The notes: generated from the sequence alone by a model not told the origin. A stretch of DNA of 5,020 nucleotides from an uncultured Rhodospirillaceae bacterium (GCA_913048145.1 CAJWVP010000231.1:1-5020), one strand, 5' to 3'; shown: positions 1-5,020, numbered from the stretch's first letter. Made by a program: numbers and translations.

Positions 1-392
1 ACGCACATCTTTTCAGCCGCTGGCAGGTTGACCCACAGCTGGAAACCACTCATCTCGCCCTCCGTCTGTTCGGGCATCTCCGAATGGATGATGCCGTGCC
101 CCGCGGTCATCCACTGCACACCGCCTGGACGCAGCAACCCCTCGGCGCCACTAGAGTCCCTATGACGCATGAGCCCCTGGATCATATAAGTGACAGTCTC
201 GAATCCTCGATGCGGATGGTTCGGGAAACCGGCGATGTAATCGTCGGGGTTTTCCGAACCGAAGTTATCCAAAAGCAGGAATGGGTCGAGTGCGGACAGC
301 ATTTCGGTCCCGATGGAGCGCTTCAGGCGCACCCCGGCTCCATCCGACGTGGGGTGCGCAACGATAACCTGTTTGACGGTTCGGTCTACCAT
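1..392 (-). CDS. Pirin family protein, N-terminal part (runs off left edge)
   Basis: Pirins are bicupin metal-binding proteins; characterised members are transcription cofactors or quercetin 2,3-dioxygenases, and most bacterial ones have no proven role. Translation gives 130 residues of the N-terminal cupin before the window ends; the family is usually about 230-300 residues. The family signature is clear: a LDPFLLLDNFG segment (residues 35-45), FPNHPHRGFET (56-66) with metal ligands H59 and H61, and GHGIIHSE (98-105) with ligands H103 and E105, matching the His-x-His and His-x-Glu ligands of human pirin. The first metal site therefore looks intact. The ATG at 392 is the only ATG in this stretch, an in-frame stop lies upstream, and a weak AAAGG sits about 11 bases before it. 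It lies 165 bp downstream of the UxaA-family gene on the same strand and could share its transcript. The substrate cannot be read from sequence. Confidence 0.95.
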   Translation of the reverse strand, partial: MVDRTVKQVIVAHPTSDGAGVRLKRSIGTEMLSALDPFLLLDNFGSENPDDYIAGFPNHPHRGFETVTYMIQGLMRHRDSSGAEGLLRPGGVQWMTAGHGIIHSEMPEQTEGEMSGFQLWVNLPAAEKMC

Positions 393-447
393 GGTGGGCA
401 AGGCCTTTATTTTGACACCCTTAGATTGTTACATTCAACGGATCGGA

Positions 448-543
448 CTACGCCAGCGTCCGAACCATCACTGTCAATACGGCAATGACGGCGACCGCGA
501 CGATGAATAGTATCACACCAGCGATAATCAGTGGATCAGCCAG
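448..543 (-). CDS. Possible 31-residue single-helix membrane peptide
   Basis: Between the dehydratase stop and the pirin start, the minus strand reads a short ORF ending in TAG at 448-450. It encodes a strongly hydrophobic helix (ADPLIIAGVILFIVAVAV, then IAVLTVMVRTLA): a short acidic N-end, about 23 uninterrupted membrane-type residues, and an Arg near the C-end. Codons are G/C-biased at position three, as in the neighbours. The start is uncertain. A GTG at 559-561, overlapping the dehydratase stop, would be a natural translationally coupled start, but an in-frame TAG at 550-552 interrupts it after three codons. Initiation would then need the CTG at 541-543, which has an AGGTAGGG purine tract just before it, or a GTG further in at 514-516. 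It may be a genuine small membrane protein, or one recently broken by a nonsense change. I do not recognise a family. Confidence 0.35.
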   Translation of the reverse strand: MADPLIIAGVILFIVAVAVIAVLTVMVRTLA

Positions 544-557
544 GAGACCCTACCTGG

Positions 558-2090
558 TCACATTACGGTCCCGACCTGCCAGGGCACGAACTCATGGTCG
601 CCATACCCAAGGGCCTCGGACTTGGAAGGTTTGCCGCTGGCCACCTGGAGCCAGAAATCAAAAATTTCCATGCCCATCGCTTCAATGGAACGTCCCTCGT
701 CGACCACGGGTCCACAGTTGATATCCATATCCTCTTCCAACTTGTCATACATGACCGTATTCGTGGCGAGCTTGATGCTGGGCGCGGGCTTGAACCCAAA
801 TGCAGAGCCACGTCCCGTAGAGAAGCAGACCAGGTTGGCCCCGGATGCCACTTCGCCAGTGATCGAGCACGGATCGTACCCGGGGCTGTCCATGAACAAG
901 AACCCCTTCGAAGCGCCAATGGGTTCGGCATACCGAAAGACACCGTTCAAGTTTGTCGTGCCGCCCTTTGCGGCTGCGCCCAGTGATTTCTCCAAGATCG
1001 TGGTCAATCCACCAGCCTTGTTGCCAGGAGAAGGATTGTTGTCCATGACGCCGCCATGCATTGCGGTATAGTTTTCCCACCACTTTATCCGCTCCACAAG
1101 CTTCTCGCCGACTTCACGGCTGGCGGCACGGCGGGTCAACAGATGCTCAGCGCCATAGATCTCAGGCGTTTCTGCCAAAATCGCCGAGCCGCCATGACGA
1201 ACCAGGAGGTCCGCGGCCGCGCCCATAGCCGGATTCGCGGTGATCCCCGAATAACCGTCTGAGCCGCCACACTGCAACGCCACGGTCAATTCGCTCGCGG
1301 GCACGGTTTCACGGGTGGCTTCATTTGCGGTCGGCAGAATCTCCTCGATCCGGCGCACGCCTTCCTCGATGGTTTTACGCGACCCACCCATCTCTTGCAT
1401 GACCAAGGTGACGAAGTTCTTGCCCTCTTCCAGACCGAAGGTCTCCTTAAACATGGATATTTGGAATACCTCGCAGCCGAGGCCCACCATCACTACTGCG
1501 GCGAAATTCGGATGACCAGCAAAACCGTGCATAACCCGTTGCAGGTTTCCAAAACCTTCGCCGTTCATATCCATGCCACAACCAGATCCATGCGCAAAAG
1601 CTACCACGCCGTCAATGTTTGGATACTGATCCAGGACACCAGAGTAGTTGAGACGGTCCGCCATCTGTTTGATCACGGTGGCGGAACAATTGACGCTGGA
1701 GAGAATTCCAATGTAGTTGCGCGTGCCAATTCGTCCATTGGCGCGGCAGAACCCTTGGAACGTGGCCTGCTGGTCGGTCTCCACGTAGTCCGTGTTCTTG
1801 GCGTCGACCCCAAACTGGTAGTCGCGTTCGAAAGACTCAAACACGCAGTTCTGGGTATGCACATGCTGACCAGGCGTAATGACATTGGAAGCAAAACCAA
1901 TGATCTGATTGAATTTTCGGACCGCGTCGCCTTTCGCGATGGGTTCGACGGCCATCTTATGGCCGGCTGGTATGCTACTGACGGCGGCGACGCCAGCGCT
2001 ATGTTCCTTATCACCGACGGCAAGGGCATCCAATGCGACGCTGACGTTGTCGGCTGGGTCTAGCCGAATGGTCCGGGGTTCATTGCTCAT
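558..2090 (-). CDS. uxaA: UxaA-family altronate dehydratase (altronate hydrolase)
   Basis: UxaA is the cytoplasmic iron-dependent lyase that converts D-altronate to 2-keto-3-deoxy-D-gluconate in hexuronate catabolism (EC 4.2.1.7); galactarate dehydratase GarD and sulfolactate sulfo-lyase SuyAB are relatives. The 510-residue product is close to the roughly 495 residues of E. coli UxaA. An N-terminal SAF domain (about 12-90) is followed by the large catalytic domain (about 112-510) with GRIGTRNY (119-126), NCSAT (134-138), GSGCGMD (168-174), GLGCE (203-207), CGGSDGYSGITANPAMG (274-290), NPSPGNKAGG (352-361), SPGYDP (402-407) and GRGSAFGF (427-434). Nothing appears truncated. The frame stays open to an ATG at 2144, but I place the start at 2090 (MSNEPRTIRL): an AGAGGAA tract lies upstream and the extension is basic and not domain-like. 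Fusion of SAF and catalytic domains favours altronate or galactarate over the split SuyA/SuyB form; the exact sugar acid is inferred. Confidence 0.9.
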   Translation of the reverse strand: MSNEPRTIRLDPADNVSVALDALAVGDKEHSAGVAAVSSIPAGHKMAVEPIAKGDAVRKFNQIIGFASNVITPGQHVHTQNCVFESFERDYQFGVDAKNTDYVETDQQATFQGFCRANGRIGTRNYIGILSSVNCSATVIKQMADRLNYSGVLDQYPNIDGVVAFAHGSGCGMDMNGEGFGNLQRVMHGFAGHPNFAAVVMVGLGCEVFQISMFKETFGLEEGKNFVTLVMQEMGGSRKTIEEGVRRIEEILPTANEATRETVPASELTVALQCGGSDGYSGITANPAMGAAADLLVRHGGSAILAETPEIYGAEHLLTRRAASREVGEKLVERIKWWENYTAMHGGVMDNNPSPGNKAGGLTTILEKSLGAAAKGGTTNLNGVFRYAEPIGASKGFLFMDSPGYDPCSITGEVASGANLVCFSTGRGSAFGFKPAPSIKLATNTVMYDKLEEDMDINCGPVVDEGRSIEAMGMEIFDFWLQVASGKPSKSEALGYGDHEFVPWQVGTVM

Positions 2091-2100
2091 GATTAATTTT

Positions 2101-2108
2101 TTCCTCTT
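2101..2108 (-). promoter_or_regulatory. Ribosome binding site deciding the dehydratase start
   Basis: Read on the minus strand, GAAGAGGA lies upstream of the ATG at 2090; the GAGG core is 12 bases away across an A/T-rich spacer. That is slightly long but it is the only purine-rich Shine-Dalgarno candidate here. It argues against the farther in-frame ATG at 2144, because the tract would then fall inside the coding region. Confidence 0.55.
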
Positions 2109-2178
2109 CACCTTAGATATAATTGATCTGGCGGGAAGTCGCATCAGTTTTCATACGCATACCACGGCGCGTTTATTT

Positions 2179-2195
2179 TTATCGAAATTCGATAA
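2179..2195. promoter_or_regulatory. 17-bp perfect palindrome, candidate operator
   Basis: TTATCGAAATTCGATAA is an exact inverted repeat of two 8-base arms around a single central A (2187). It sits in the most AT-rich part of the divergent spacer, about 90 bp upstream of the dehydratase start and about 190 bp upstream of the dioxygenase start. Such symmetry is typical of sites bound by dimeric helix-turn-helix repressors or activators (for example GntR, IclR or LacI families), which commonly control sugar-acid genes. Which family binds cannot be told from one site, and no regulator gene lies in the window. A second, 8-bp palindrome (ATGATCAT, 2200-2207) is adjacent. Confidence 0.5.
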
Positions 2196-2210
2196 TCTTA
2201 TGATCATTAA

Positions 2211-2239
2211 TTGATATTATGGGGCTTAAGAAAAAGAAT
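2211..2239 (+). promoter_or_regulatory. Candidate promoter for the dioxygenase side (weak)
   Basis: Two partly exclusive readings exist. TTGATA (2211-2216) could be a -35 with a weak AAGAAT (2234-2239) as -10 at 17-bp spacing. Alternatively TATTAT (2215-2220) is a better -10 but lacks a recognisable -35. Both place transcription just downstream of the 17-bp palindrome, so a protein bound there would sit at or upstream of the promoter. Called on motif and AT-richness only. Confidence 0.25.
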
Positions 2240-2244
2240 GAGGC

Positions 2245-2343
2245 ATGTTTTACATCCATGACGACCCCGTCCCCAACACGCACTTCGGCTTGGAAGCAGC
2301 CCGGAAGCGGCTTACGCTGGTTCAAAAAATGGCTCACGCCTAG
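2245..2343 (+). CDS. Possible 32-codon small ORF upstream of the dioxygenase
   Basis: An ATG at 2245 opens a short frame ending at TAG 2341-2343; counting from the ATG it encodes 32 residues, beginning MFYIHDDPVPNTHFGLEAA and then a basic stretch (RKRLTLVQKMAHA). Codon choice is coding-like, with mostly C or G at third positions (CAT GAC GAC CCC GTC CCC AAC ACG CAC). A TGA lies two codons upstream, so this ATG is the only start, and its Shine-Dalgarno is poor (GAGG only one base away). The dioxygenase ATG lies 39 bases after the stop, on the same strand. It could be a leader peptide, a real small protein, or the remnant of a longer lost gene. I do not recognise the family. Confidence 0.3.
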   Translation: MFYIHDDPVPNTHFGLEAARKRLTLVQKMAHA

Positions 2344-2369
2344 AAACCGCCACCGAACAGGCCTGAAAC

Positions 2370-2373
2370 GGAG
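2370..2373 (+). promoter_or_regulatory. Ribosome binding site of the dioxygenase gene
   Basis: GGAG lies 9 bases before the ATG at 2383. It supports that start over any internal methionine and gives a product whose N-terminus matches the length expected for the family. Confidence 0.6.
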
Positions 2374-2382
2374 ACAACGGCA

Positions 2383-3387
2383 ATGCCCCTCGACCACTTG
2401 GATCTCAGCAACGAAGTGAGCACCCAGATGCTGACGGAAAGCGTGAATGACCATCGCGCCTGGTTGTCGGGTCAAGTGGATCCAAGCTCCACGATCATCA
2501 CTCTCGGCGCCGACGCATTGGCGGAAACCTGCGCCATCGTCCAGGCAGTGCGCGGACAGCCATTGCCTCTATACCTGCATTCCCCAGAGGCCTTTGAGCT
2601 TACGGCTTGGCGCAAGATCATGGCGACGGCATCTGAAAAATTGAACCAGGGCCTCGGGTTCACAGTGATCGACCGGCTCCCCATGGATGAATTCAACGAC
2701 GACGACATGAAGGCAGTATTTTGGATCGTCGGTCAGTTGATCGGGCGGACCGTCGCGCAGAAATGGGACGGCACCATGCTCTACGACGTGAAGGACAAGG
2801 GAAAAGCCTTCGGCTACGGGGTTCGCGGCTCCTATACGAACGTGGAATTAGTCTTTCATACGGACAACGCCTTTGGCGCCGCGCCCCCAGAGTATGTCGG
2901 CCTGTTGTGCAAGTACCCGGCCGTTTCCGGCGGGATCAGCCGGTTCTGCTCCTTGTATTCCGTCCACAACATGATGCTCCGGGACCATCCGGCACTCCTG
3001 AAACGACTCTATGCACCAATGCTGTTCGATCGCCAGGCGGAACACGCGCCGGGCAGGCCCAAGACCGCCTTGGCGCCGTTCTTCGCCTTTGACGGCGCGA
3101 AGCTGACGGCTCGCGCAAATGTCCAACTCGTGCGCAAAGGCCATGACGTCGCCGGGGTAGATATGGAACCGGAGCTGGCGGATGCCTTGGCGGCCGTGGA
3201 AGCCGTCGGCAATCGGCCAGAGTTCTGGCTGGAGCTACCCATCGAACGCGGCCAGTTGCAGTACCTCAACAATATGGAGTTGGGCCACTACCGATCCCAT
3301 TTCGAGGATCACCACGATCCGGTTAAGAAACGGCACCTGTTTCGCACTTGGCACCGCAATGCTGGCGGACGCGCCTACGATGGGTAA
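2383..3387 (+). CDS. TauD/TfdA-family Fe(II)/2-oxoglutarate-dependent dioxygenase
   Basis: Members of this family are soluble non-haem iron enzymes that couple 2-oxoglutarate decarboxylation to substrate hydroxylation; named relatives include taurine dioxygenase TauD, 2,4-D dioxygenase TfdA and clavaminate synthase-like enzymes. The 334-residue product keeps the facial triad: H159 and D161 in VFHTDNAF, and the distal His most likely H302 in LNNMELGHYRSHFED. R321 in HLFRTW is the expected 2-oxoglutarate-binding arginine. The first 90 residues form a less conserved N-terminal region; the jelly-roll core runs from about 92 (GFTVIDRLP) to the C-terminus. The distal motif reads GHYR rather than the common HGR, which points to a subgroup distant from true TauD. 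The gene is divergent from the dehydratase across 292 bp and probably co-regulated or at least adjacent to the same operator. No signal peptide is seen. The substrate is unknown, and taurine should not be assumed. Confidence 0.9.
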   Translation: MPLDHLDLSNEVSTQMLTESVNDHRAWLSGQVDPSSTIITLGADALAETCAIVQAVRGQPLPLYLHSPEAFELTAWRKIMATASEKLNQGLGFTVIDRLPMDEFNDDDMKAVFWIVGQLIGRTVAQKWDGTMLYDVKDKGKAFGYGVRGSYTNVELVFHTDNAFGAAPPEYVGLLCKYPAVSGGISRFCSLYSVHNMMLRDHPALLKRLYAPMLFDRQAEHAPGRPKTALAPFFAFDGAKLTARANVQLVRKGHDVAGVDMEPELADALAAVEAVGNRPEFWLELPIERGQLQYLNNMELGHYRSHFEDHHDPVKKRHLFRTWHRNAGGRAYDG

Positions 3388-3528
3388 GCCCAAAAACTTA
3401 GGTATGTCTGAGCATTGAAACAGTTTGTGGTAAAATAGTGTGAGCAGGGAGCACTTAACGTAAGCGCCAACAGCTTGATCACAGGGCCCCACCACTGACA
3501 GGCCGGGTTCTTCCTTTCTGGGCCCGGG
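3388..3528. other. Convergent intergenic spacer
   Basis: These 141 bases separate the dioxygenase stop from the stop of the permease on the opposite strand. I find no credible gene on either strand. The only structure noted is the bulged inverted repeat at its right end. No classical GC stem followed by a T-run is visible just after the dioxygenase stop. Confidence 0.6.
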
Positions 3529-3532
3529 TCAG
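3495..3532. terminator. Bulged hairpin between convergent genes, possible terminator
   Basis: CTGAC (3495-3499) pairs with GTCAG (3528-3532), and CCGGG (3503-3507) pairs with CCCGG (3523-3527), with a 3-base AGG bulge in one arm and a 15-base loop. That gives ten base pairs, mostly G-C. It overlaps the permease TGA stop (3529-3531). There is no T-run on either exit side, so an ordinary intrinsic terminator is not well supported; it may still slow polymerase or protect 3' ends from both directions. Confidence 0.35.
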
Positions 3533-4278
3533 AAAATGTAAACACGCGCCGCGATGTAGGCGCCAAGCACTACCACCGAGACGAAAAATACCTGCTTGAA
3601 GCACTGTTCGGACAGGCGCACACGAATAACCCGTCCCAACATCATGCCAACCAAGGCCGGCAAGACGCCAATGGCGGACAAGAGGCCCAGGTCCGGCGGC
3701 AGCAGACTGCGTCCGCTGAGGCTAATGCCAATACCCAACGCGGCGGTGGAAAAACAGATCCCCATGGCCTGAATGAACGCGTCACGCGACATGCCCAAGG
3801 TTTGCAGATAGGGCACCACTGGCAACACCGTCGAACCGGTCAACCCAGCCAGGACCCCCGTGGCGCCACCGACGATGGGCGATAACCAGCCTTCGCGTCG
3901 GCTCGTGGAGGGGAGTTCCGGCGTCAACAAGCCAAAGATGCCGTAGCCGATCAAGGTCACTCCCAAAAGGGCCTCCAGGACCGAGGTATCATTCATGGTC
4001 AGGGCCTCGGCTCCAAACCAAGTACCCACGACCATGGCAGCCAACAGGCCCCATAGGCGCTTCATGAGCATCGTGAAATGCCCACCGATCACTCCCTGCC
4101 AGACATTTGTGACGAAGGACGGCACCAACATCAGGACGATGGCTTCCTTCAAGCCCAGGGTGGCCGCCAATACCCCCAAAGACACCGTTGGCAACGCCAT
4201 CCCAATGACGCCTTTAACCGTACCAGCAAGAAGGAACGTCAGGGTGACAAGGATCAAGAGGTCAGATGACCAAGCCAT
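3529..4278 (-). CDS. TauE/SafE-family membrane permease (putative anion exporter)
   Basis: TauE/SafE (formerly DUF81) proteins are inner-membrane permeases; some export sulfite, sulfoacetate or related organic anions, and many are uncharacterised. The 249-residue product matches the usual 240-270. It is hydrophobic throughout, with about eight membrane segments near residues 6-24, 28-40, 45-63, 75-93, 101-118, 133-156, 167-187 and 197-216, and a last one at 228-246. The family's paired glycine-rich repeats are visible: LAGTVKGVIGMALPTVSLG (17-35) in the first half and GGATGVLAGLTGSTVLPVVP (137-156) in the second. I start at the ATG at 4278 because AAGGGA lies four bases before it; the frame also contains an upstream GTG at 4293 without a better site. 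The gene converges on the dioxygenase, so it is not in an operon with it. Substrate and direction of transport are inferred from the family only. Confidence 0.88.
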   Translation of the reverse strand: MAWSSDLLILVTLTFLLAGTVKGVIGMALPTVSLGVLAATLGLKEAIVLMLVPSFVTNVWQGVIGGHFTMLMKRLWGLLAAMVVGTWFGAEALTMNDTSVLEALLGVTLIGYGIFGLLTPELPSTSRREGWLSPIVGGATGVLAGLTGSTVLPVVPYLQTLGMSRDAFIQAMGICFSTAALGIGISLSGRSLLPPDLGLLSAIGVLPALVGMMLGRVIRVRLSEQCFKQVFFVSVVVLGAYIAARVYIF

Positions 4279-4282
4279 ACTT

Positions 4283-4288
4283 TCCCTT
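4283..4288 (-). promoter_or_regulatory. Ribosome binding site of the permease
   Basis: On the minus strand AAGGGA ends four bases before the ATG at 4278, which favours this start over the GTG at 4293. The GTG lies upstream of the tract, so using it would place AAGGGA inside the coding sequence. Confidence 0.55.
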
Positions 4289-4305
4289 AGCACGCCACTG
4301 TTTCA

Positions 4306-4658
4306 TTGAAAACGCCCTCTCAATCGGCGCTAACGCGGATTATCATGGTCGGGAAGCATATGGCCTTGATCATCGAGCCATTGGGCACCGTGACCCAGGC
4401 GGCCGACCTGCCGCCAAAAGCCTTGCCCATGGCGCTGTTGCGTCCGCTGTTCGGTTTGGATGCCTGCGGTATCCTAGCGTCGATCATCAAAGTCCCAGGG
4501 TGAGACCAGACAGCCACGTTAGCTATCTAGTGTCCACCCTCCAGGGTTTGATGAAAACCTCCTTCTAGGTCCTCGCAGTCAATTTCGGCGCCGCGGAAGT
4601 CAGGCACATTCGCCATGCCCGCGCGGCGGCCCTGTTGGCGGGATCTGGCCAAAATTTA
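4306..4658 (+). pseudogene. Remnant of an SpmB-type nucleoside-recognition (Gate) membrane protein
   Basis: Two plus-strand frames join into one degraded homologue of the spore maturation protein A/B family, polytopic membrane proteins also found in non-sporulating proteobacteria. Frame one (to TGA 4501-4503) gives IIEPLG, LPPKALPMALLRPLFG and then LDACGILASIIK, matching the family's LP-x-ALP-x-ALLRPLSGSGALG-x-LAEIIK block, with SGSG changed to FGLD. About five extra bases (4501-4505) shift the frame. Frame two then reads PDSHVSYLVSTLQG (4506-4547), matching the family's GPDS...STMQGSTxTTF. A TAG at 4566-4568 replaces the tyrosine of the usual TTFYVLAVYFG, and the same frame continues with VLAVNFGA and VRHIRHARAAALLAG to about 4643. 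Upstream residues and the C-terminal helix are missing: the family is about 170-180 residues, or about 400 as an SpmA-SpmB fusion. With a frameshift, a nonsense codon and two truncations it cannot encode a working protein. The homology is from memory of the family, not a search. Confidence 0.78.
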
Positions 4659-4670
4659 AGGGGCGGACTT

Positions 4671-4696
4671 TATAGTCAGGATGCTTTACCAGTAAA
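4671..4696 (+). promoter_or_regulatory. Weak -10 and small palindrome upstream of the DMT gene
   Basis: TATAGT (4671-4676) resembles a -10 element, but no convincing -35 lies 16-18 bp upstream. Just downstream, TTTACCAGTAAA (4685-4696) is an inverted repeat of 5-base arms, placed between the putative transcription start and the ribosome binding site, where a repressor could act. Both are motif-level calls. Confidence 0.22.
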
Positions 4697-4705
4697 CTGA
4701 CGTCG

Positions 4706-4712
4706 AAAAGGG
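4706..4712 (+). promoter_or_regulatory. Ribosome binding site deciding a TTG start
   Basis: AAAAGGG lies six bases before TTG 4719-4721. An in-frame TGA at 4698-4700 rules out anything further upstream, so this tract is the main reason to choose the TTG over the ATG at 4779. Confidence 0.6.
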
Positions 4713-4718
4713 TTTTCC

Positions 4719-5020
4719 TTGGGCAAAATTTCCATTCAGGGGCGCGGCTCGTCGGCGCCCGGCAGAGCCATCTTATGCATGCTTCTTGGCGTAGCCGTGC
4801 TGACCGCCAATGACGCTTTGCTGAAGTGGATGACCGGCGGTTACCACGTGGTTCAGATCATGTTTTGCCGGGGGTTGTTCGTCTTCATTCCGCTGGCCTT
4901 TTTGATTTTGCGGGGTGGCGGGTTGAGGTCATTGCACACGGAAAATCCAAAGGGTCATTTGATACGCGCCCTATTGGTCATCTTGGGTACCTTCCTGTTC
5001 GTCAGCGGTCTCAAGCACCT
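4719..5020 (+). CDS. DMT/EamA-family transporter, N-terminal part (runs off right edge)
   Basis: Drug/metabolite transporters of the EamA type are inner-membrane exporters, typically 280-310 residues with ten helices made of two EamA repeats. About 100 residues are present, covering the first three helices: residues about 17-37 (AILCMLLGVAVLTANDALLK), about 43-62 (VQIMFCRGLFVFIPLAFLIL) and from about 79 (HLIRALLVILGTFLFVSGL). The NDALLKW motif in helix one and the FCRGLF motif opening helix two are typical of this family. The start is TTG 4719 (MGKISIQGRG), with AAAAGGG six bases upstream; the ATG at 4779 would cut into helix one. A short Gly/Ser-rich cytoplasmic tail precedes the first helix. 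It follows the SpmB-type remnant on the same strand, and its promoter must lie in or just after that remnant. The substrate is unknown. Confidence 0.88.
   Translation, partial: MGKISIQGRGSSAPGRAILCMLLGVAVLTANDALLKWMTGGYHVVQIMFCRGLFVFIPLAFLILRGGGLRSLHTENPKGHLIRALLVILGTFLFVSGLKH

Noticed and set aside
84..488. A 134-codon plus-strand frame across the pirin gene
   Set aside because: The minus strand carries the pirin metal-ligand motifs, so the plus frame is a shadow.
531..1071. Overlapping plus-strand open frames opposite the end of the dehydratase
   Set aside because: They are antisense shadows of the GC-rich coding strand; the conserved C-terminal motifs of the UxaA domain lie on the minus strand.
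1395..2063. A 222-codon open frame on the plus strand opposite the dehydratase
   Set aside because: It lies wholly antisense to a gene with strong family motifs; its translation shows no recognisable domain and is explained by the codon bias of the opposite strand.
2118..2123. A perfect TATAAT on the plus strand
   Set aside because: No -35 lies at usable spacing (the upstream stretch is a T-run and the dehydratase start), and transcription from it would gain nothing over the better placed region near 2211-2239.
2091..2144. An 18-residue N-terminal extension of the dehydratase from the ATG at 2144
   Set aside because: The extension is basic and unlike the family, and the likely Shine-Dalgarno tract lies inside it.
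2179..2475. A 98-codon minus-strand frame crossing the divergent spacer into the dioxygenase start
   Set aside because: It overlaps the dioxygenase start and its ribosome binding site, has no recognisable motif, and its C-terminal part is read from AT-rich spacer containing the palindrome.
4266..4505. The front part of a 100-codon plus-strand frame starting in the permease 5' end
   Set aside because: Only its tail (from about 4506) matches the SpmB family; the front part is out of frame with the homologous reading and has no recognisable motif.
4320..4517. A 65-codon minus-strand frame
   Set aside because: It is antisense to the SpmB-type remnant, whose plus-strand reading matches a known family.
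1..5020. CRISPR arrays, insertion sequences, attachment sites, tRNA or rRNA genes, retron- or toxin-antitoxin-like units
   Set aside because: I saw no regularly spaced repeats, transposase motifs, long terminal inverted repeats or RNA gene signatures on either strand.

Overview
The window is a compact bacterial chromosomal segment of moderately high GC, with G/C-biased third codon positions in its genes. Gene style and family members (full-length UxaA-type dehydratase, HTD-type TauD/TfdA dioxygenase, TauE/SafE permease, DMT transporter, Gram-negative pirin) suggest a proteobacterium, most likely an alphaproteobacterium. There is no marker gene, so that placement is tentative.

Layout, left to right: (1) the N-terminal 130 codons of a pirin on the minus strand, cut by the left edge; (2) a 165-bp spacer holding a possible 31-residue single-helix membrane peptide, minus strand; (3) a complete UxaA-family altronate dehydratase, minus strand, start re-chosen at 2090; (4) an AT-rich divergent intergenic region (2091-2382) with a perfect 17-bp palindrome, probably an operator, and a short 31-codon ORF ahead of the next gene; (5) a complete TauD/TfdA-family Fe(II)/2-oxoglutarate dioxygenase, plus strand; (6) a convergent spacer with a bulged hairpin at 3495-3532; (7) a complete TauE/SafE-family membrane permease, minus strand; (8) a decayed remnant, plus strand, of an SpmB-type nucleoside-recognition (Gate) membrane protein, with a frameshift, an internal stop and both ends missing; (9) the start of a DMT/EamA-type transporter, plus strand, with a TTG start, cut by the right edge.

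The dehydratase and dioxygenase are transcribed away from a shared control region, so a common regulator is plausible, although none is encoded here. The dehydratase, small ORF and pirin may form one transcript. A sugar-acid catabolic role (altronate to 2-keto-3-deoxygluconate) is the default reading for the dehydratase. Its proximity to TauD-like and TauE-like proteins allows a weaker alternative involving organosulfur acids. I see no CRISPR array, tRNA, rRNA, insertion sequence or clearly new multi-gene system. The most unexpected element is the SpmB-type pseudogene at 4306-4658; the small ORFs and the palindrome are the next most interesting.
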